Source: Saccharina japonica (taxonomy: Eukaryota > Sar > Phaeophyceae > Laminariales > Laminariaceae). From it: a stretch of DNA of 64,000 nt. Position 1 is the stretch's first letter; each line of letters opens with the position of its first letter. Under the pieces are notes generated by a model. It was not told the DNA's origin, made no database searches, and worked only from the letters and a program-made list of their open reading frames with translations. Both the position numbers and the translations under genes were made by a program. The stretch lies in the NCBI GenBank assembly GCA_008828725.1, contig MEHQ01004085.1:27292-91291 (forward strand). Reading direction: 5' to 3'. This document shows, piece after piece, positions 1 to 9,729 of the stretch.

Positions 1-60
1 TTTTTTTTTCATTTTTCAATATTTTTTATGAAAATGTTGTACGTGGGTATGCTTTTTTTT

Positions 61-184
61 TACCCAATGATCAATCAACGATCAATCCCACATGGCTTAG
101 CTACGTACCAGGTATAGGTTAGTATGGTACGTTTTTTTACCAAATGATCAATCAACGATCAATCCCACATGGCTTAGCTACGTA
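61..184. repeat. Direct tandem repeat, 77-bp period
   Basis: The block starting near 63 (AATGATCAATCAACGATCAA and the following CCCACATGGCTTAGCTACGTA) recurs at about 140 with almost no change. A second, looser pair follows at about 205-260 and 322-378 (CATACGACTCATATAGCTA / CATACGGCTCATATAGCTA, then GCATACGAAAATTATYTG). I see no gene in the first 1.7 kb apart from these repeats and two SINE copies; the short frames there are spurious. Confidence 0.8.
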
Positions 185-782
185 TAGGTTTGTATGTAAT
201 CAACCATCGATTGCATACGACTCATATAGCTATATAGTTTTTTTTGCATACGAAAATTATCTGAAAAAAAATGATTGATAATATATGATATTGGCTCGGT
301 CGTCTTTTGTTGTTGTGTAACAATCGATTTCATACGGCTCATATAGCTAGTTTTTTTTCCTGCATACGAAAATTATTTGTAAAAAAAAACGATTGGTATG
401 ATTGATACTGGGGATATCGCCTCGGTGTTTTTTTTTTTTGGTGCTTGTTTTGGCCAAACAATTGCTGTACGCCCTACTGCATCTCGGTAGGTGGAAAGTA
501 TTTTGTGGCGGGAGTTGATCGGCGCGAGGTAGCGAGCAGTCAATCTCGGCGGCGGGAGGGTGGATGGGGGGTGTCGGAGAGGGGAGGTAGGTGCCTCTTG
601 GTCGATGTTTTGATTTTTCAGCGGGGGAGGAAAAGCGCGGGGAGTGCATGTGGTTGTTTCTCCCTCTCTCTCTGCTGGTTTTGTCTGATTGCAAAATCGC
701 TCTGTTCGTTGTTCGATTCACTGTATTGTTTTGTTGCGGCTTTTTTTTTAGGGGTATACATACTCATGTCATCGTACTCGTA

Positions 783-1262
783 CATGGTCGTCGTCGTATG
801 GCCATAAGACCCTCGCACCCCCCTACATACAATGCGGGGGACGGAGGAGCACGTTGGGTTATCACCAACCAGGGCGGTAGGGGGCCAGCAGGAGAACAGG
901 GCAGGAGGTGCATATACACCGTATTAGTAGTAAGTGCAGTATTCGTAGTGTTTGTGATTTGTCGGGACTCATTGTATTGGTTTATTGCGGCTTTTTTATG
1001 AGGGGGGGGCGCATGCCATGCATGGCCGTACGTAGTCGTATGACCATAGACCCTCGCACCCATGCAATGCCGGGACGGAGCACGTTGGGTTTTCACCAAC
1101 CAGGTAGACATTGCTTGCTTGCAACAAGCGCGAGGCGTCGTGAGGTGTTGGGTGAGTCGCATGAAGGGTGAGCTGCATCCTACTACGAACCGCTTGTGGG
1201 CGGACTTGCATATGGACGACAGTCTCCAATGTCGCGCTTGTCACCGACAGTAAAAACTTGCT
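783..1262 (-). mobile_element. Two SINE-like copies, reverse orientation
   Basis: The copy at about 783-880 is 5'-truncated. The copy at about 1009-1262 is nearly full length. Read on the minus strand each contains GGTTGGTGAAAACCCAACG, GTGCTCCGTCCCGGCATTG and GGGTCTATGGTCATACGACT and ends in CATGCA. The longer copy runs straight into a C-tract, seen as GGGGGGGG on the plus strand at about 1002. Its 5' half (CATATGCAAGTCCGCCCACA onward) matches the copies at 17.9 and 31.2 kb. These belong to the family described at 31207-31427. Confidence 0.8.
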
Positions 1263-1341
1263 CTTGTTGATGTTTGACGACAGCAGCCGCGGTCCACCCA
1301 CCTGTTTTCTGTGCCCATGTAGCATGTACCCAGGGTATGCA

Positions 1342-1416
1342 CATTTCATATGCAATCGAAGTATCCCACTTAGCTTGCAAATATGAGTTTCGATCAAATC
1401 CTCGATCTCACTGCTG
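1342..1416. repeat. Dispersed 66-bp repeat, copy 1
   Basis: This stretch (ATCGAAGTATCCCACTTAGC ... ATGAGTTTCGATCAAATCCT) is found again at about 21511-21577 with only a few changes. Both copies contain an ATG in the same place, but no long frame follows in either. It is a dispersed repeat of unknown type. Confidence 0.7.
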
Positions 1417-1787
1417 TGTGTGGGTGTTTTCCCCATAAATATATGGTTTTGTTTCCATGGACCTATTAATAGTTGTTTTGTTTCGTGCACGCCGGGCACG
1501 CGCATAGGACGAGGTACTGGCAGTGTTTTCTTGCCACCGCTACGTACGTAATGCTGGTATTCCCCCCACAGCGGAGGTCTCTTGTCTTTTTTTTTCTTCT
1601 TTTGTTTCTGTCTTTCTTGTGCTTCTTGTACTTGTTCTTGTTTGCACCCGCGAGCATTCATGCGTGCGCGTCCCCGACGAAAATTATTTATTTTCACGCG
1701 ATTATTGCCCCGAACCTCTGGTCGCTCGACCCGCGTCCACCGCCGCCGCCGCCGCCGCCGCTGCCGCCGTTGCCACCTTTCAACCAG

Positions 1788-2189
1788 CCGAATTATTCCT
1801 GCGGTTCTGCTCCTTTGTACGAAAAGTGGGAATCGGAGAAAGCCCGCCAACGCTGCGGCTCCTCGGAGACGGGGAGTTGGATCACCAGCAGCAGAAGCAG
1901 AAGAATGTGCCCCGGGGGGCGGAGATGCGCCAGCTCGAGGAGGTGCACCTGGGGTTTTATTCCGCCGGGCCGTTGTCGGTTTATGCGGGCACGTGCAGGA
2001 ATAGCGCGGTGGCGGTGGCGAAAAGCGGGGGCCGGTGCCGTCTGTCGGCGTTGTTGTTGTTGTTGTTGTCGTGGTGGTGGTGGTGTAAATTGACACATGA
2101 CACATATTTGGAAGGTGGAAGTGTGGCGAGCTTGAGATTTTTTTCTTACCATTCCGCCGGAGGGTTAAAAAAAGAAAAAGAAGACAAAG

Positions 2190-2221
<32 letters not shown>

Positions 2222-3659
2222 GGTGGTGTTGGTATTGGTGTTGGTGTTGGTGCTGTTGATATTGGTGTTGGTGTTGGTGTTGCTAACGCTGTTGCTGCTG
2301 CTGTCCTGCCCTGCCCTGTCCTGTCCTGTCCTATCCTGTCAGGGACGTTCTCCTAAAAATCGCCCGATATTGGTAAAGGTCGACGACAAGCTTCTCGAGG
2401 ACCTGGCTGACACGCGATTAGCGTCGCGCCTGAGACGGTGAGAGGCCCGAGTTAGGGCAAAAAAGCGAGGAGAAAGGGATCGACCCGCCTCCGCACTGTT
2501 TCGATCGCGCGCCCCGCGGAGACTTAAGGGGTGTGGGGTGGTGTAGGAGGCCTTCCCGCTCGTTTTCGTGCTTCGCCCCGCGGCTGACTCGAAAATCGAT
2601 CCCATAGCGGAAATGGGAGGTTTTTGTTTTGGGGGGGGAGGGGGGAAGTGAAGGGAGGGCTGGGGCAGGATGGGAGTTTGATTTTGTCGGAAAAGTGTCG
2701 CCTCATAATAGCGGTTGGGTCGATCTGCCTCGGCTTCTACAGTAGCGCTGACCCCTTTCGACGAGGGGCAACGATAAGCGCCCCCCACCCCCTCAAGTGC
2801 GAGATCCGCCGTGCACCACCTCTTCCCCCGGCTGCTTTCGTGTGCGTGGTTTGTGTGCTTGGCTCCCGCTATGTACGGGTGCGGAAGCGCTCTAGGCAGC
2901 TCGCAGGTACGACCGACGTCCGCATGCCCCTGCGCTAATAGCGGGGGCGCAAGCACAAGCGTCGGGTAGAAAGCCCCCCCCCGCGCGCGCTTGGCTCTTC
3001 CAGCACATGGGCGCCCTTGGCGCGCCAGCGTACGCTTACTCACTCGTTTCGCTCGTGCGTTTGTGGTGGGTCACCCACGCGGCAGATCGAGGATCGAGCT
3101 GGCACCCACTCCGTAAACCTTAACGCTCTTAGGCACCCGCCCTCTTTCGCCTGTTTATTGGTGGACGTTGGAGTTTGCATCGGCTGCTCCCCTTGCGATC
3201 CTTAAGTTCAGCCATTCTCGCTGGTCCTGTCTATCCCGCTCAGCGCGCGGTCGCGAGGGCGCGCGCGCACGCGCGCTCACACAAAACCGCTAAAACAATC
3301 TTGATCGGTTTGGCGGTCGGGCGTGTAAAGCGCAAAACAAAGGGCGTTGCGCCTCGTCAAAAACCCTCCGCCGGCGTTTCGTTCTAACCTGCCCCGCCCC
3401 CGCGGGCCGACCGCCTCTGTATCTCCTCGAACCCCCCCCCAATGACGCCGTCGGTGATTCCAGAGCATGTGGAGCCGTGGAGCGGTCGCTGATTCCAGAC
3501 GAAGTGCGCGGACTGTCGGTGTGGGGCCAGGATATTCGCTGGTCACTCCTCGGCTTCGCCCTTGAGCGAACAGGGGGGAGTTCGCCAGGGAAGGATGCGG
3601 CGGCGGGCGGGGGGGCTAAACTGCCGTCTTACTTGGACTGGATGGAAGTTGGGCTGCAG
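1788..3659 (+). CDS. Unrecognised multi-exon gene, three exons visible
   Basis: Three plus-strand exons carry non-repetitive protein sequence and good splice sites. Exon a starts at about 1788 after a pyrimidine tract ending CAACCAG. It reads AELFLRFCSFVRKVGIGES and later LEEVHLGFYSAGPLSVYAG; its donor lies near 2010-2035 and is not fixed. Exon b is 2343-2437: acceptor after repeated TCCTG pyrimidine units ending GTCAG, donor ACG|gtgagag, peptide ...ILVKVDDKLLEDLADTRL. Exon c is 3464-3659: acceptor GATTCCAG, donor CTGCAG|gtgacg, peptide ...PDEVRGLSVWGQDIRWSLL. The join of b to c keeps phase (CG|A). I do not recognise the family. The next in-phase acceptor I can see is the one before the ATG at 4426, so this could be the 5' part of the SR-rich gene downstream. 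A start codon was not identified. Confidence 0.5.
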
Positions 3660-3740
3660 GTGACGTCTCGGCTGAGAGTTCGTGTTATGTTTGTTTTTGT
3701 TTTTGGCGCGGGGGGGTCGGGGCTGGGGGGGTGGGGTGGG

Positions 3741-3832
3741 TTACTCATGTCGTGCACAACCGTAGTCGTGTGATCATAGACCCTCGCATCCCTACAATGC
3801 CGGGACGGAGCACGTTGGGTTTTCACCAACCA
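3741..3832 (-). mobile_element. SINE-like copy (3' part)
   Basis: On the minus strand this reads GGTTGGTGAAAACCCAACG, GTGCTCCGTCCCGGCATTGT, AGGGATGCGAGGGTCTATG and ends CATGAGTAACCC next to G-rich plus-strand DNA. It lies in the presumed intron after the exon ending at 3659. Confidence 0.8.
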
Positions 3833-4425
3833 CGGGGGGTTAAGGAAGGGGCGGGCTTTCATTTCGCTGGGACTTTTCACAGGATGAAAGCGATGGGTGA
3901 AATCCTTGCTCGATACTTTCTTTGTTTTCTAAACTGCCCAAGTTGCCGTTCCCATGCTTTTTTTTGGGATGTTCGCGTGAGCGCGAGGTACCCGTGGTGC
4001 TCTGTGCCGTTGAGAGCTAGCAGAGCTGCTGCTGCTAGCCTGACATGAGAAGTGCGACAGACCTTGCACAGGGGTGGGTAGCGTCGTAGACGCCGAACGT
4101 TATCTCGTCGAAATGCGTGCGATCAAAGGATAAGGCGGAAGCGCGACTACTGTAAGTATCTCTTGTGGAACTGGCAAACGCAAGGTCCACCGCAAACCCC
4201 GCCCTCCCGTGATATATCTTCTGCCAGGGCATAGCCGACGCGGTTCTTGCGTTGTCCCATGCTGCCGGCCCTCACATGTGTTTGTGTTTTTTTTTCCACA
4301 CAGGAGGTAATCTCATCTCACGCACCCCCTCCACCCGCGCCCCGCATTTTCTCCCCCCCCCCTATCCCCACCCCCGCCCCGCCTCGCCTCGCCCATACTT
4401 GCTTGCCAACAATTTTGCATACAAG

Positions 4426-7400
4426 ATGTGCATGAAGGAAGACATCGACGAAATGCCGGGTATGTACGGTTTCAGCGTCACCGGGCGAATAGCCCCTCCT
4501 TCGCCGGCGGGCGCTTCTCGGCTGGACGCGGAGCATGCGTCCGACGTCGCGCGGGCGCGGTCTGCGGATGTCGCCTTCTGTGCTTCTATCGAGGCTTCGG
4601 GGAGCGCCGGCAAGGTTATCGCTGCCGCGGCACCGGAGGAAGACAGCGACGTCAGCATGGAGGACGATTCCTCGGACAATCTAGGCCGCGGAAGGGAACA
4701 AAGCGGTAGCGGGGGGACCGACAGTGGCGAGGAAGACGGAATAGACGGCGTTCCGATGGACCCCTTGCTACCGCCGTCCGGCGGCGGCCACGGGGTGCAG
4801 CAGCCGCCGCCGGCGACGGCGATGGAACTGGAGGAGCAGGGAGTCCACGGCGCCTCCGTGACGCTGCCGTTGCCTCCGCCCTCGATGCCGCGACCTCCCG
4901 ACATGCGTGACACGGTTCCCTCGGCTGCGCAAGCGGGCATTGCGGTAGAGGGAGCATCGGTACTACCCCCAACGGTGGCGGCAGTGGCGCTAGGGGCGCA
5001 ACTGACGCGAGATGGAGGTGTGGACGATTACGCGGAAGCTCGGGCTCCACACCCGACAGCCGAAGGTAGGAGGGGAACGGTTGAAACCGTCCTGGCGCGC
5101 GGTGACATGGTTATGCGGGAAGCCGCGGAAGCCGTAGCCGCCGCCAGGGCTACCGCCGTCGCTGCCGCCGCCGACGACGCTGCGGTCGGGAAAACCGCCT
5201 CAGAGAAAACCGTCAGCCCTACCGCCACCACCCCCGCCTCCGTCGGTGCTGCCGCCCCCACCCCCGCCGCCGCTGCGGTGTTGTTCGAACACGTGCCTGT
5301 AGAGGACGCGGGAGGAGGAGCCACGACCAGGCATGGTGGTAGCGAGCGAGACGACGTTGGAAACATCGGGTCAGCAGCGGCCGCTACCACGATGTCTGTA
5401 ACTTTACCTTTGAAGAAAAAGGGGCAAGGGGCCGAGGTAGAAGACAGCAGCCAAGGTAAGGCCGGTGGTCCCGGCGGCAACGGCGGCGATGATACCGACG
5501 CGCTGAGGGAGGTGGAAGAAGCGGTAAGGGAGCGCGCGAAAGCCCTGGCGAAGGAGCGAGGGCGGGAGCGGGGCAAGCAGAGAGCGGAAGAGAGAGAGGC
5601 CGAGAAAGAGGCGGAGAGAGAAAGGCAGCACAAAATTGACACAGCGCGAGAGGAGAGACTCCTCAAACGTAAAAGGGAGACAGAAAATCGAGCATCGATA
5701 CGGCAAGAGAAAAAGTGGTCGAAGGAAGTGAAAGAGCGGTGCGAGAACGATAAGAAGCTCGAGTTTGCGCGCCGTGCTTCTGCGATGGACGAGGCGAGGG
5801 CGGAGGACCTAGCCGCAAAGAAGAGGTTGCCACGCGAGCGATCGACGAGCAAAGTGAAAAATGCGCCCGAGAGGAAGGACGGCCGCAGCAGCTCCACAAG
5901 CGCGAGCCGGAGCACTAGCAACAGCCGCAGCAGCTCTGCCCGCAAACGTTCGACCCGTAGCCGCGGCCGTAGCGGTATCCGTAGCGGTAACAGAGGCAGT
6001 AGTGGTGGCGGTAGGGGTAACCGTGGTGGTGGTGGTCGCCGTGGCGGTAGCGGTCGCGCTCGCGGTAGCCGTTACGCTAGCAGTAGCGATAGCGGTAGCC
6101 GCAGCCGTAACCGTAGGCATAGCCGCAGCCACAGTCATAGCCGCAGTCGCAGCAACTCTCGAAAGAGAATGCGCCAGAGAAGCCGTGGCGCATGGCACAA
6201 CCGCCGCTCTCCTAGTCCGAGATGTAGAAATCGGTCCTCACTGCCTGTAGGTGGTGACAGCGGCAGTCGCGGCAGCAGCCATGCACACGACGTGACCGCT
6301 CCGAGCACCGCGAACGATGGAGAAAATCGTCTGCCTTCACCAGCCGCGTGGTCGGCGTGGCGGAGCGTGAGCTCTGGAGACAGCTCGGACTCACCGGAAG
6401 CGGACGATTTGGCGGCTAAGGGTGGAGATGTTCGCAGCGTGACACGGGGCAACGTTAGTGGCGGCGGGTTCCGAATCCAATTGCGCCGAGGAGCCAGCTT
6501 AGAGAAGCCGAACGACGAGAGCGACCGGCAAGAGAACCAGGCGTCCACCCGAAGGGTTGAAGAGTACCACGGTGGGCGTTCGCCGACGCTCGGCAGTTCA
6601 GGAGAGAAACGCCCCAACCTATCGGGTGCTCGTCGCCGTCATGACGACGACGACGACGACGACGACGACGTTTTAGAGCGGGGTAGCAGCCACGCGAGCA
6701 AGAGCCGTGGACCCTATGGTAGCTTCGAAGAATTGGCGTTGTCTCTGCCAGCTCGCAAACACCGCGACAGCGCCGACCGCTCCCCGCGGCGGGGGCGCAA
6801 CCGGCCGACCAGCAGCGAGCAGCGGGGTGGGGAGACACGCCGCGAGATTGACCCTAGGCGGGTTGATCTCGGATCCCGGGTCGGTCCACGGGCGGGCGGA
6901 CGTGAACGATCGCGGAGCAGAGAGGGGCGCCGATCGCTCCGGTCGCCCACTAAGAAAGCCGAGCGTGAGGGCGACAGCGTTCCACGAAGCAGGGGTCTCG
7001 ATGAGCGCGAGCGGTCGCTCAGGGAACGCGATTGGCGCGCCAGATCGCGCAGCCGTGATCGAAGCTCTCCCTCGCGGAGGGAAGGTCCCAGGCGTCCCCG
7101 CCGCCGGTCTCCAAGCCGGCAGCGTCGCGGGCGCAGCAGATCGCGGTCTCGCAGCAACCCTAACGAGCAGCAGAAGCGGCAGAGCTCACGGGAAAGGCCC
7201 AGCGACGGGTCCCTGCTGCACGGCCGAGCTCCGAAAGCTGTGAGGATAGACGCGATCAGGGCGTCGGAGACGACAACGAGTGCCAAGACCAGGCCGATTC
7301 CGAAACGGACGACGGTTTCGAGGACAAAGACCCGGGCCGCGGGGGCAACCGCTCCCAAGGGCGCCGTAGCTCTGCGCCCCCGGGATCGAAAGGCGAACGG

Positions 7401-9729
7401 GGACGCCGTTGATGCGCGGAAAGAGAAGGGGGCAGTGGGTAAAGCGACAACCGTCGCGACGCCTGCGCTTGGCCGTGGTGGACCGAGTGGTGGATCGAGT
7501 AAACCCGCGTGGCCGACGCCGGTGAAAAAAAATGCAAAACTGGGTGGAGCGAGTGCCCGCGCAGCACCCGCACCAATGCGTGTCGCGGTAGCGGGCCAGG
7601 GTAAGCGCGGTGCAAGCGCGGCAGAGAGAGGGATTGGCGCAAGACCGGAAGATGCCGCGCATAAGTTGGCGGAGTCCAGCGATGAGATTGAGGAGGGTGA
7701 GGTATCCATGACGGCAATGGTGGCGACGCTTGCTGCGACCGCTGCCCCGGCTCGTAAAGCGGTGGGCCGGTCTAAACAGTTGCCCGCCCGAGATCGACAG
7801 CCACCCAATCGTCAGCGCCCCCCCCCAGGCCAGCCGCCCCGCGCAAGCCAACCGGCGCCTAAGGTGGTTAATGGCTCAAGTTCCGCCATGGACAAGCAGC
7901 CGGATCAGCCCGTGCACGCGAACCAGCCGGCACCTGCCGGCGTCGCTACTTCAACCACCCCCGCTGCTGTCGACCAGCTTCCCCCCGCAGGCCAGCGGCC
8001 GCCCCCGGACCAGCCGACGCCCGACGCGGCAGATATCTCGAAATCCGCGGTGAACGACCAACCTGATCGGCCGGCCCACCCTGGCCAGCCACCGCCAGCC
8101 GGCAACGCCGAATCGAGCACTCCCGCCGCCGTCCACCAGCCGCCCCCCGCAAAGCAGACACCTAACGCAGCAGGTGGTATCTCGAGTTCCGCCGTGGGCA
8201 AGCGGCCGGATCAGCCAGTAGTGCACCCGAACCAGCCGGCACCTCTCGACGTCGTCACTGAATCCACCACCCCCTCCGTCGCTGTCGAGCGGCCACCCCC
8301 GGCAGGCCAGCTGCCGGCCTCAGACCACCCGGTTGCTGACGCAGCAAACGTTTCGATTTCCACCGCCGACAGTCAATCGGGTCATCAGCCGCTCCGTGGT
8401 GCTGCTGCTTCTCCTGCTGCTGACGTTGCTGGTTCTACAACTCTGAAAACAGGCCAAACTGGGACAAAAACCGTAACAGTGGGATCAAGAAAGTGGCATA
8501 AGCAAATGATGGGCCAGGCAAGACGGAAAGGAAAGGCCGCCAGAGAAAGGGCAAGATATGATCACTTTGCGAACGATCCCTTGGCCCGGAGTTCTACGGC
8601 TGGTGGTGCTGCTGCCGACACGGACACCGGGGAGGACCAGAAGGAGGACGGCGTGGTAAAGGGTGGCAGGAGGAGCGAGTCTACTGCGATGATCCCGGCC
8701 CCAGACCACCCCGCTGCTGACGCGGTACACTTTTCGAGTTCCACCGTCGACAGTCAATTGGATAATCAGCCGCTCCGCCTTGGCCAGCCGGTGGCTGCTG
8801 CTGCTGCTGCTGCTGCTGACGTCGCTGGCTCTACGGCAACAACCGCCGCTGCCTGTTTTCCTGGTCTGCCAGCCCCCTATCAGCCCCCCCCCCCAGGCGA
8901 GCTAGCCCCAGACGATTCGGCACCGCCGAAGAAAGGCAGAAGACCCAGAAATCGTCCCAGCCACAGAGCAAGGAGCGCTCTGTCTCAACGATTGGCCGCC
9001 GAAACAGCATTCAGGCATCATTTAATGGTGGACGATCCCTCGGCCGGGAGTTCTACCGCTCGGAGTTTTATGGCTGGTGGCGCTGCGGTCGGCACGGGCG
9101 GGGACGACCACGAGGAGGACGGCGCGGTAAAGGGTGGCGGGGCCGGGGCGGGCTTCGGGAGAAATGAGCCTGTTTTGATGCCGGCCCCAGACCACCCGGC
9201 TGCTGACGCGGCAAGCGTTTCGAGTTCCTCGGTCGACAGTCAATCGGATCATCAGCCGCTCCGCCTTGGCCAGCCGGTGGCTGCTGCTGCTGCTGCTGCT
9301 GACGTCGCTGGCTCTCCGGCAACACCCGCCGCTGTCGGTCTTCCTGGTCTGCCAGCCCCGTATCAGCTCCCCCCCCCAGGCGAGCTAGCCCCAGACGATT
9401 CGACACCGCCGAAAAAAGGCAGAAAACCCAGAAAACGTCCCAACTACAGAAAAAAGATGGCTCTGTCTCTACAATTGGCCGCCGAAGCAGCAGGCAGAGC
9501 TTATTCTATGGTGAACGATACCTCGGCCGGGAGTTTCGCCGCTGGGAATTCTATGGCTGGTGGCGCTGCGGCTGACACGGACACTGGGAACGACCACGAG
9601 GAAGACGGCGCGGTAAAGGGTGGCGGGGCGGGGGCCGGGACGGGAGACGGGGGAAGCAAGCCTACTGCTACGACGAAGGGCGAGACGGCGATGAGCCCTC
9701 GGGAGAAAAGAGGCCGCCAACGACAATAG
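4426..9729 (+). CDS. Large SR-rich, Pro/Ala-rich nuclear-type protein
   Basis: One open frame of about 1,767 codons runs from the ATG at 4426 to TAG at 9727. The frame is open further upstream to 4252, so the start is a choice. Layout: an acidic N-terminus (EEDSDVSMEDDSSD near residue 75); a long highly charged, probably coiled-coil stretch around residues 350-470 (many ERE/KER units); an SR-type region at about 480-600 (HSRSHSHSRSRSNSRKR); an Asp run at about 740; a second RS domain at about 820-930 (RSRSRDRSSPSRR); then a long Pro/Gln/Ala-rich tail with internal repeats. RS domains are typical of pre-mRNA splicing and nuclear-speckle proteins (the SRRM group), and that is the likely setting. 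I see no RRM or enzymatic domain, so the role is inferred from composition only. A frame this long with codon-level repeats is very unlikely by chance. Upstream exons at 1.8-3.7 kb may belong to it (acceptor ...CATACAAG just before 4426). Confidence 0.7.
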   Translation: MCMKEDIDEMPGMYGFSVTGRIAPPSPAGASRLDAEHASDVARARSADVAFCASIEASGSAGKVIAAAAPEEDSDVSMEDDSSDNLGRGREQSGSGGTDSGEEDGIDGVPMDPLLPPSGGGHGVQQPPPATAMELEEQGVHGASVTLPLPPPSMPRPPDMRDTVPSAAQAGIAVEGASVLPPTVAAVALGAQLTRDGGVDDYAEARAPHPTAEGRRGTVETVLARGDMVMREAAEAVAAARATAVAAAADDAAVGKTASEKTVSPTATTPASVGAAAPTPAAAAVLFEHVPVEDAGGGATTRHGGSERDDVGNIGSAAAATTMSVTLPLKKKGQGAEVEDSSQGKAGGPGGNGGDDTDALREVEEAVRERAKALAKERGRERGKQRAEEREAEKEAERERQHKIDTAREERLLKRKRETENRASIRQEKKWSKEVKERCENDKKLEFARRASAMDEARAEDLAAKKRLPRERSTSKVKNAPERKDGRSSSTSASRSTSNSRSSSARKRSTRSRGRSGIRSGNRGSSGGGRGNRGGGGRRGGSGRARGSRYASSSDSGSRSRNRRHSRSHSHSRSRSNSRKRMRQRSRGAWHNRRSPSPRCRNRSSLPVGGDSGSRGSSHAHDVTAPSTANDGENRLPSPAAWSAWRSVSSGDSSDSPEADDLAAKGGDVRSVTRGNVSGGGFRIQLRRGASLEKPNDESDRQENQASTRRVEEYHGGRSPTLGSSGEKRPNLSGARRRHDDDDDDDDDVLERGSSHASKSRGPYGSFEELALSLPARKHRDSADRSPRRGRNRPTSSEQRGGETRREIDPRRVDLGSRVGPRAGGRERSRSREGRRSLRSPTKKAEREGDSVPRSRGLDERERSLRERDWRARSRSRDRSSPSRREGPRRPRRRSPSRQRRGRSRSRSRSNPNEQQKRQSSRERPSDGSLLHGRAPKAVRIDAIRASETTTSAKTRPIPKRTTVSRTKTRAAGATAPKGAVALRPRDRKANGDAVDARKEKGAVGKATTVATPALGRGGPSGGSSKPAWPTPVKKNAKLGGASARAAPAPMRVAVAGQGKRGASAAERGIGARPEDAAHKLAESSDEIEEGEVSMTAMVATLAATAAPARKAVGRSKQLPARDRQPPNRQRPPPGQPPRASQPAPKVVNGSSSAMDKQPDQPVHANQPAPAGVATSTTPAAVDQLPPAGQRPPPDQPTPDAADISKSAVNDQPDRPAHPGQPPPAGNAESSTPAAVHQPPPAKQTPNAAGGISSSAVGKRPDQPVVHPNQPAPLDVVTESTTPSVAVERPPPAGQLPASDHPVADAANVSISTADSQSGHQPLRGAAASPAADVAGSTTLKTGQTGTKTVTVGSRKWHKQMMGQARRKGKAARERARYDHFANDPLARSSTAGGAAADTDTGEDQKEDGVVKGGRRSESTAMIPAPDHPAADAVHFSSSTVDSQLDNQPLRLGQPVAAAAAAAADVAGSTATTAAACFPGLPAPYQPPPPGELAPDDSAPPKKGRRPRNRPSHRARSALSQRLAAETAFRHHLMVDDPSAGSSTARSFMAGGAAVGTGGDDHEEDGAVKGGGAGAGFGRNEPVLMPAPDHPAADAASVSSSSVDSQSDHQPLRLGQPVAAAAAAADVAGSPATPAAVGLPGLPAPYQLPPPGELAPDDSTPPKKGRKPRKRPNYRKKMALSLQLAAEAAGRAYSMVNDTSAGSFAAGNSMAGGAAADTDTGNDHEEDGAVKGGGAGAGTGDGGSKPTATTKGETAMSPREKRGRQRQ
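7795..9650 (+). repeat. In-frame repeats in the C-terminal tail
   Basis: Two repeat classes lie in the reading frame. From about 7795 to 8340 a Pro-rich unit of 60-70 residues recurs (patterns such as QPPPAGQ, TTPAAV, SSAV.KQPDQPVH). From about 8310 to 9650 a longer unit of roughly 470 bp is present three times, the first copy shorter. Its landmarks are PAPDHPAADA, VDSQSDHQPLRLGQPV, an Ala run, PPPGELAPDDS, PPKKGR and a closing DHEEDGAVKGG. The reading frame is kept through all copies, which supports protein-level constraint. Confidence 0.85.

Noticed and set aside
996..2105. 369-codon minus-strand frame
   Set aside because: It crosses SINE sequence and overlaps the better supported plus-strand exons; its composition is repeat-like.
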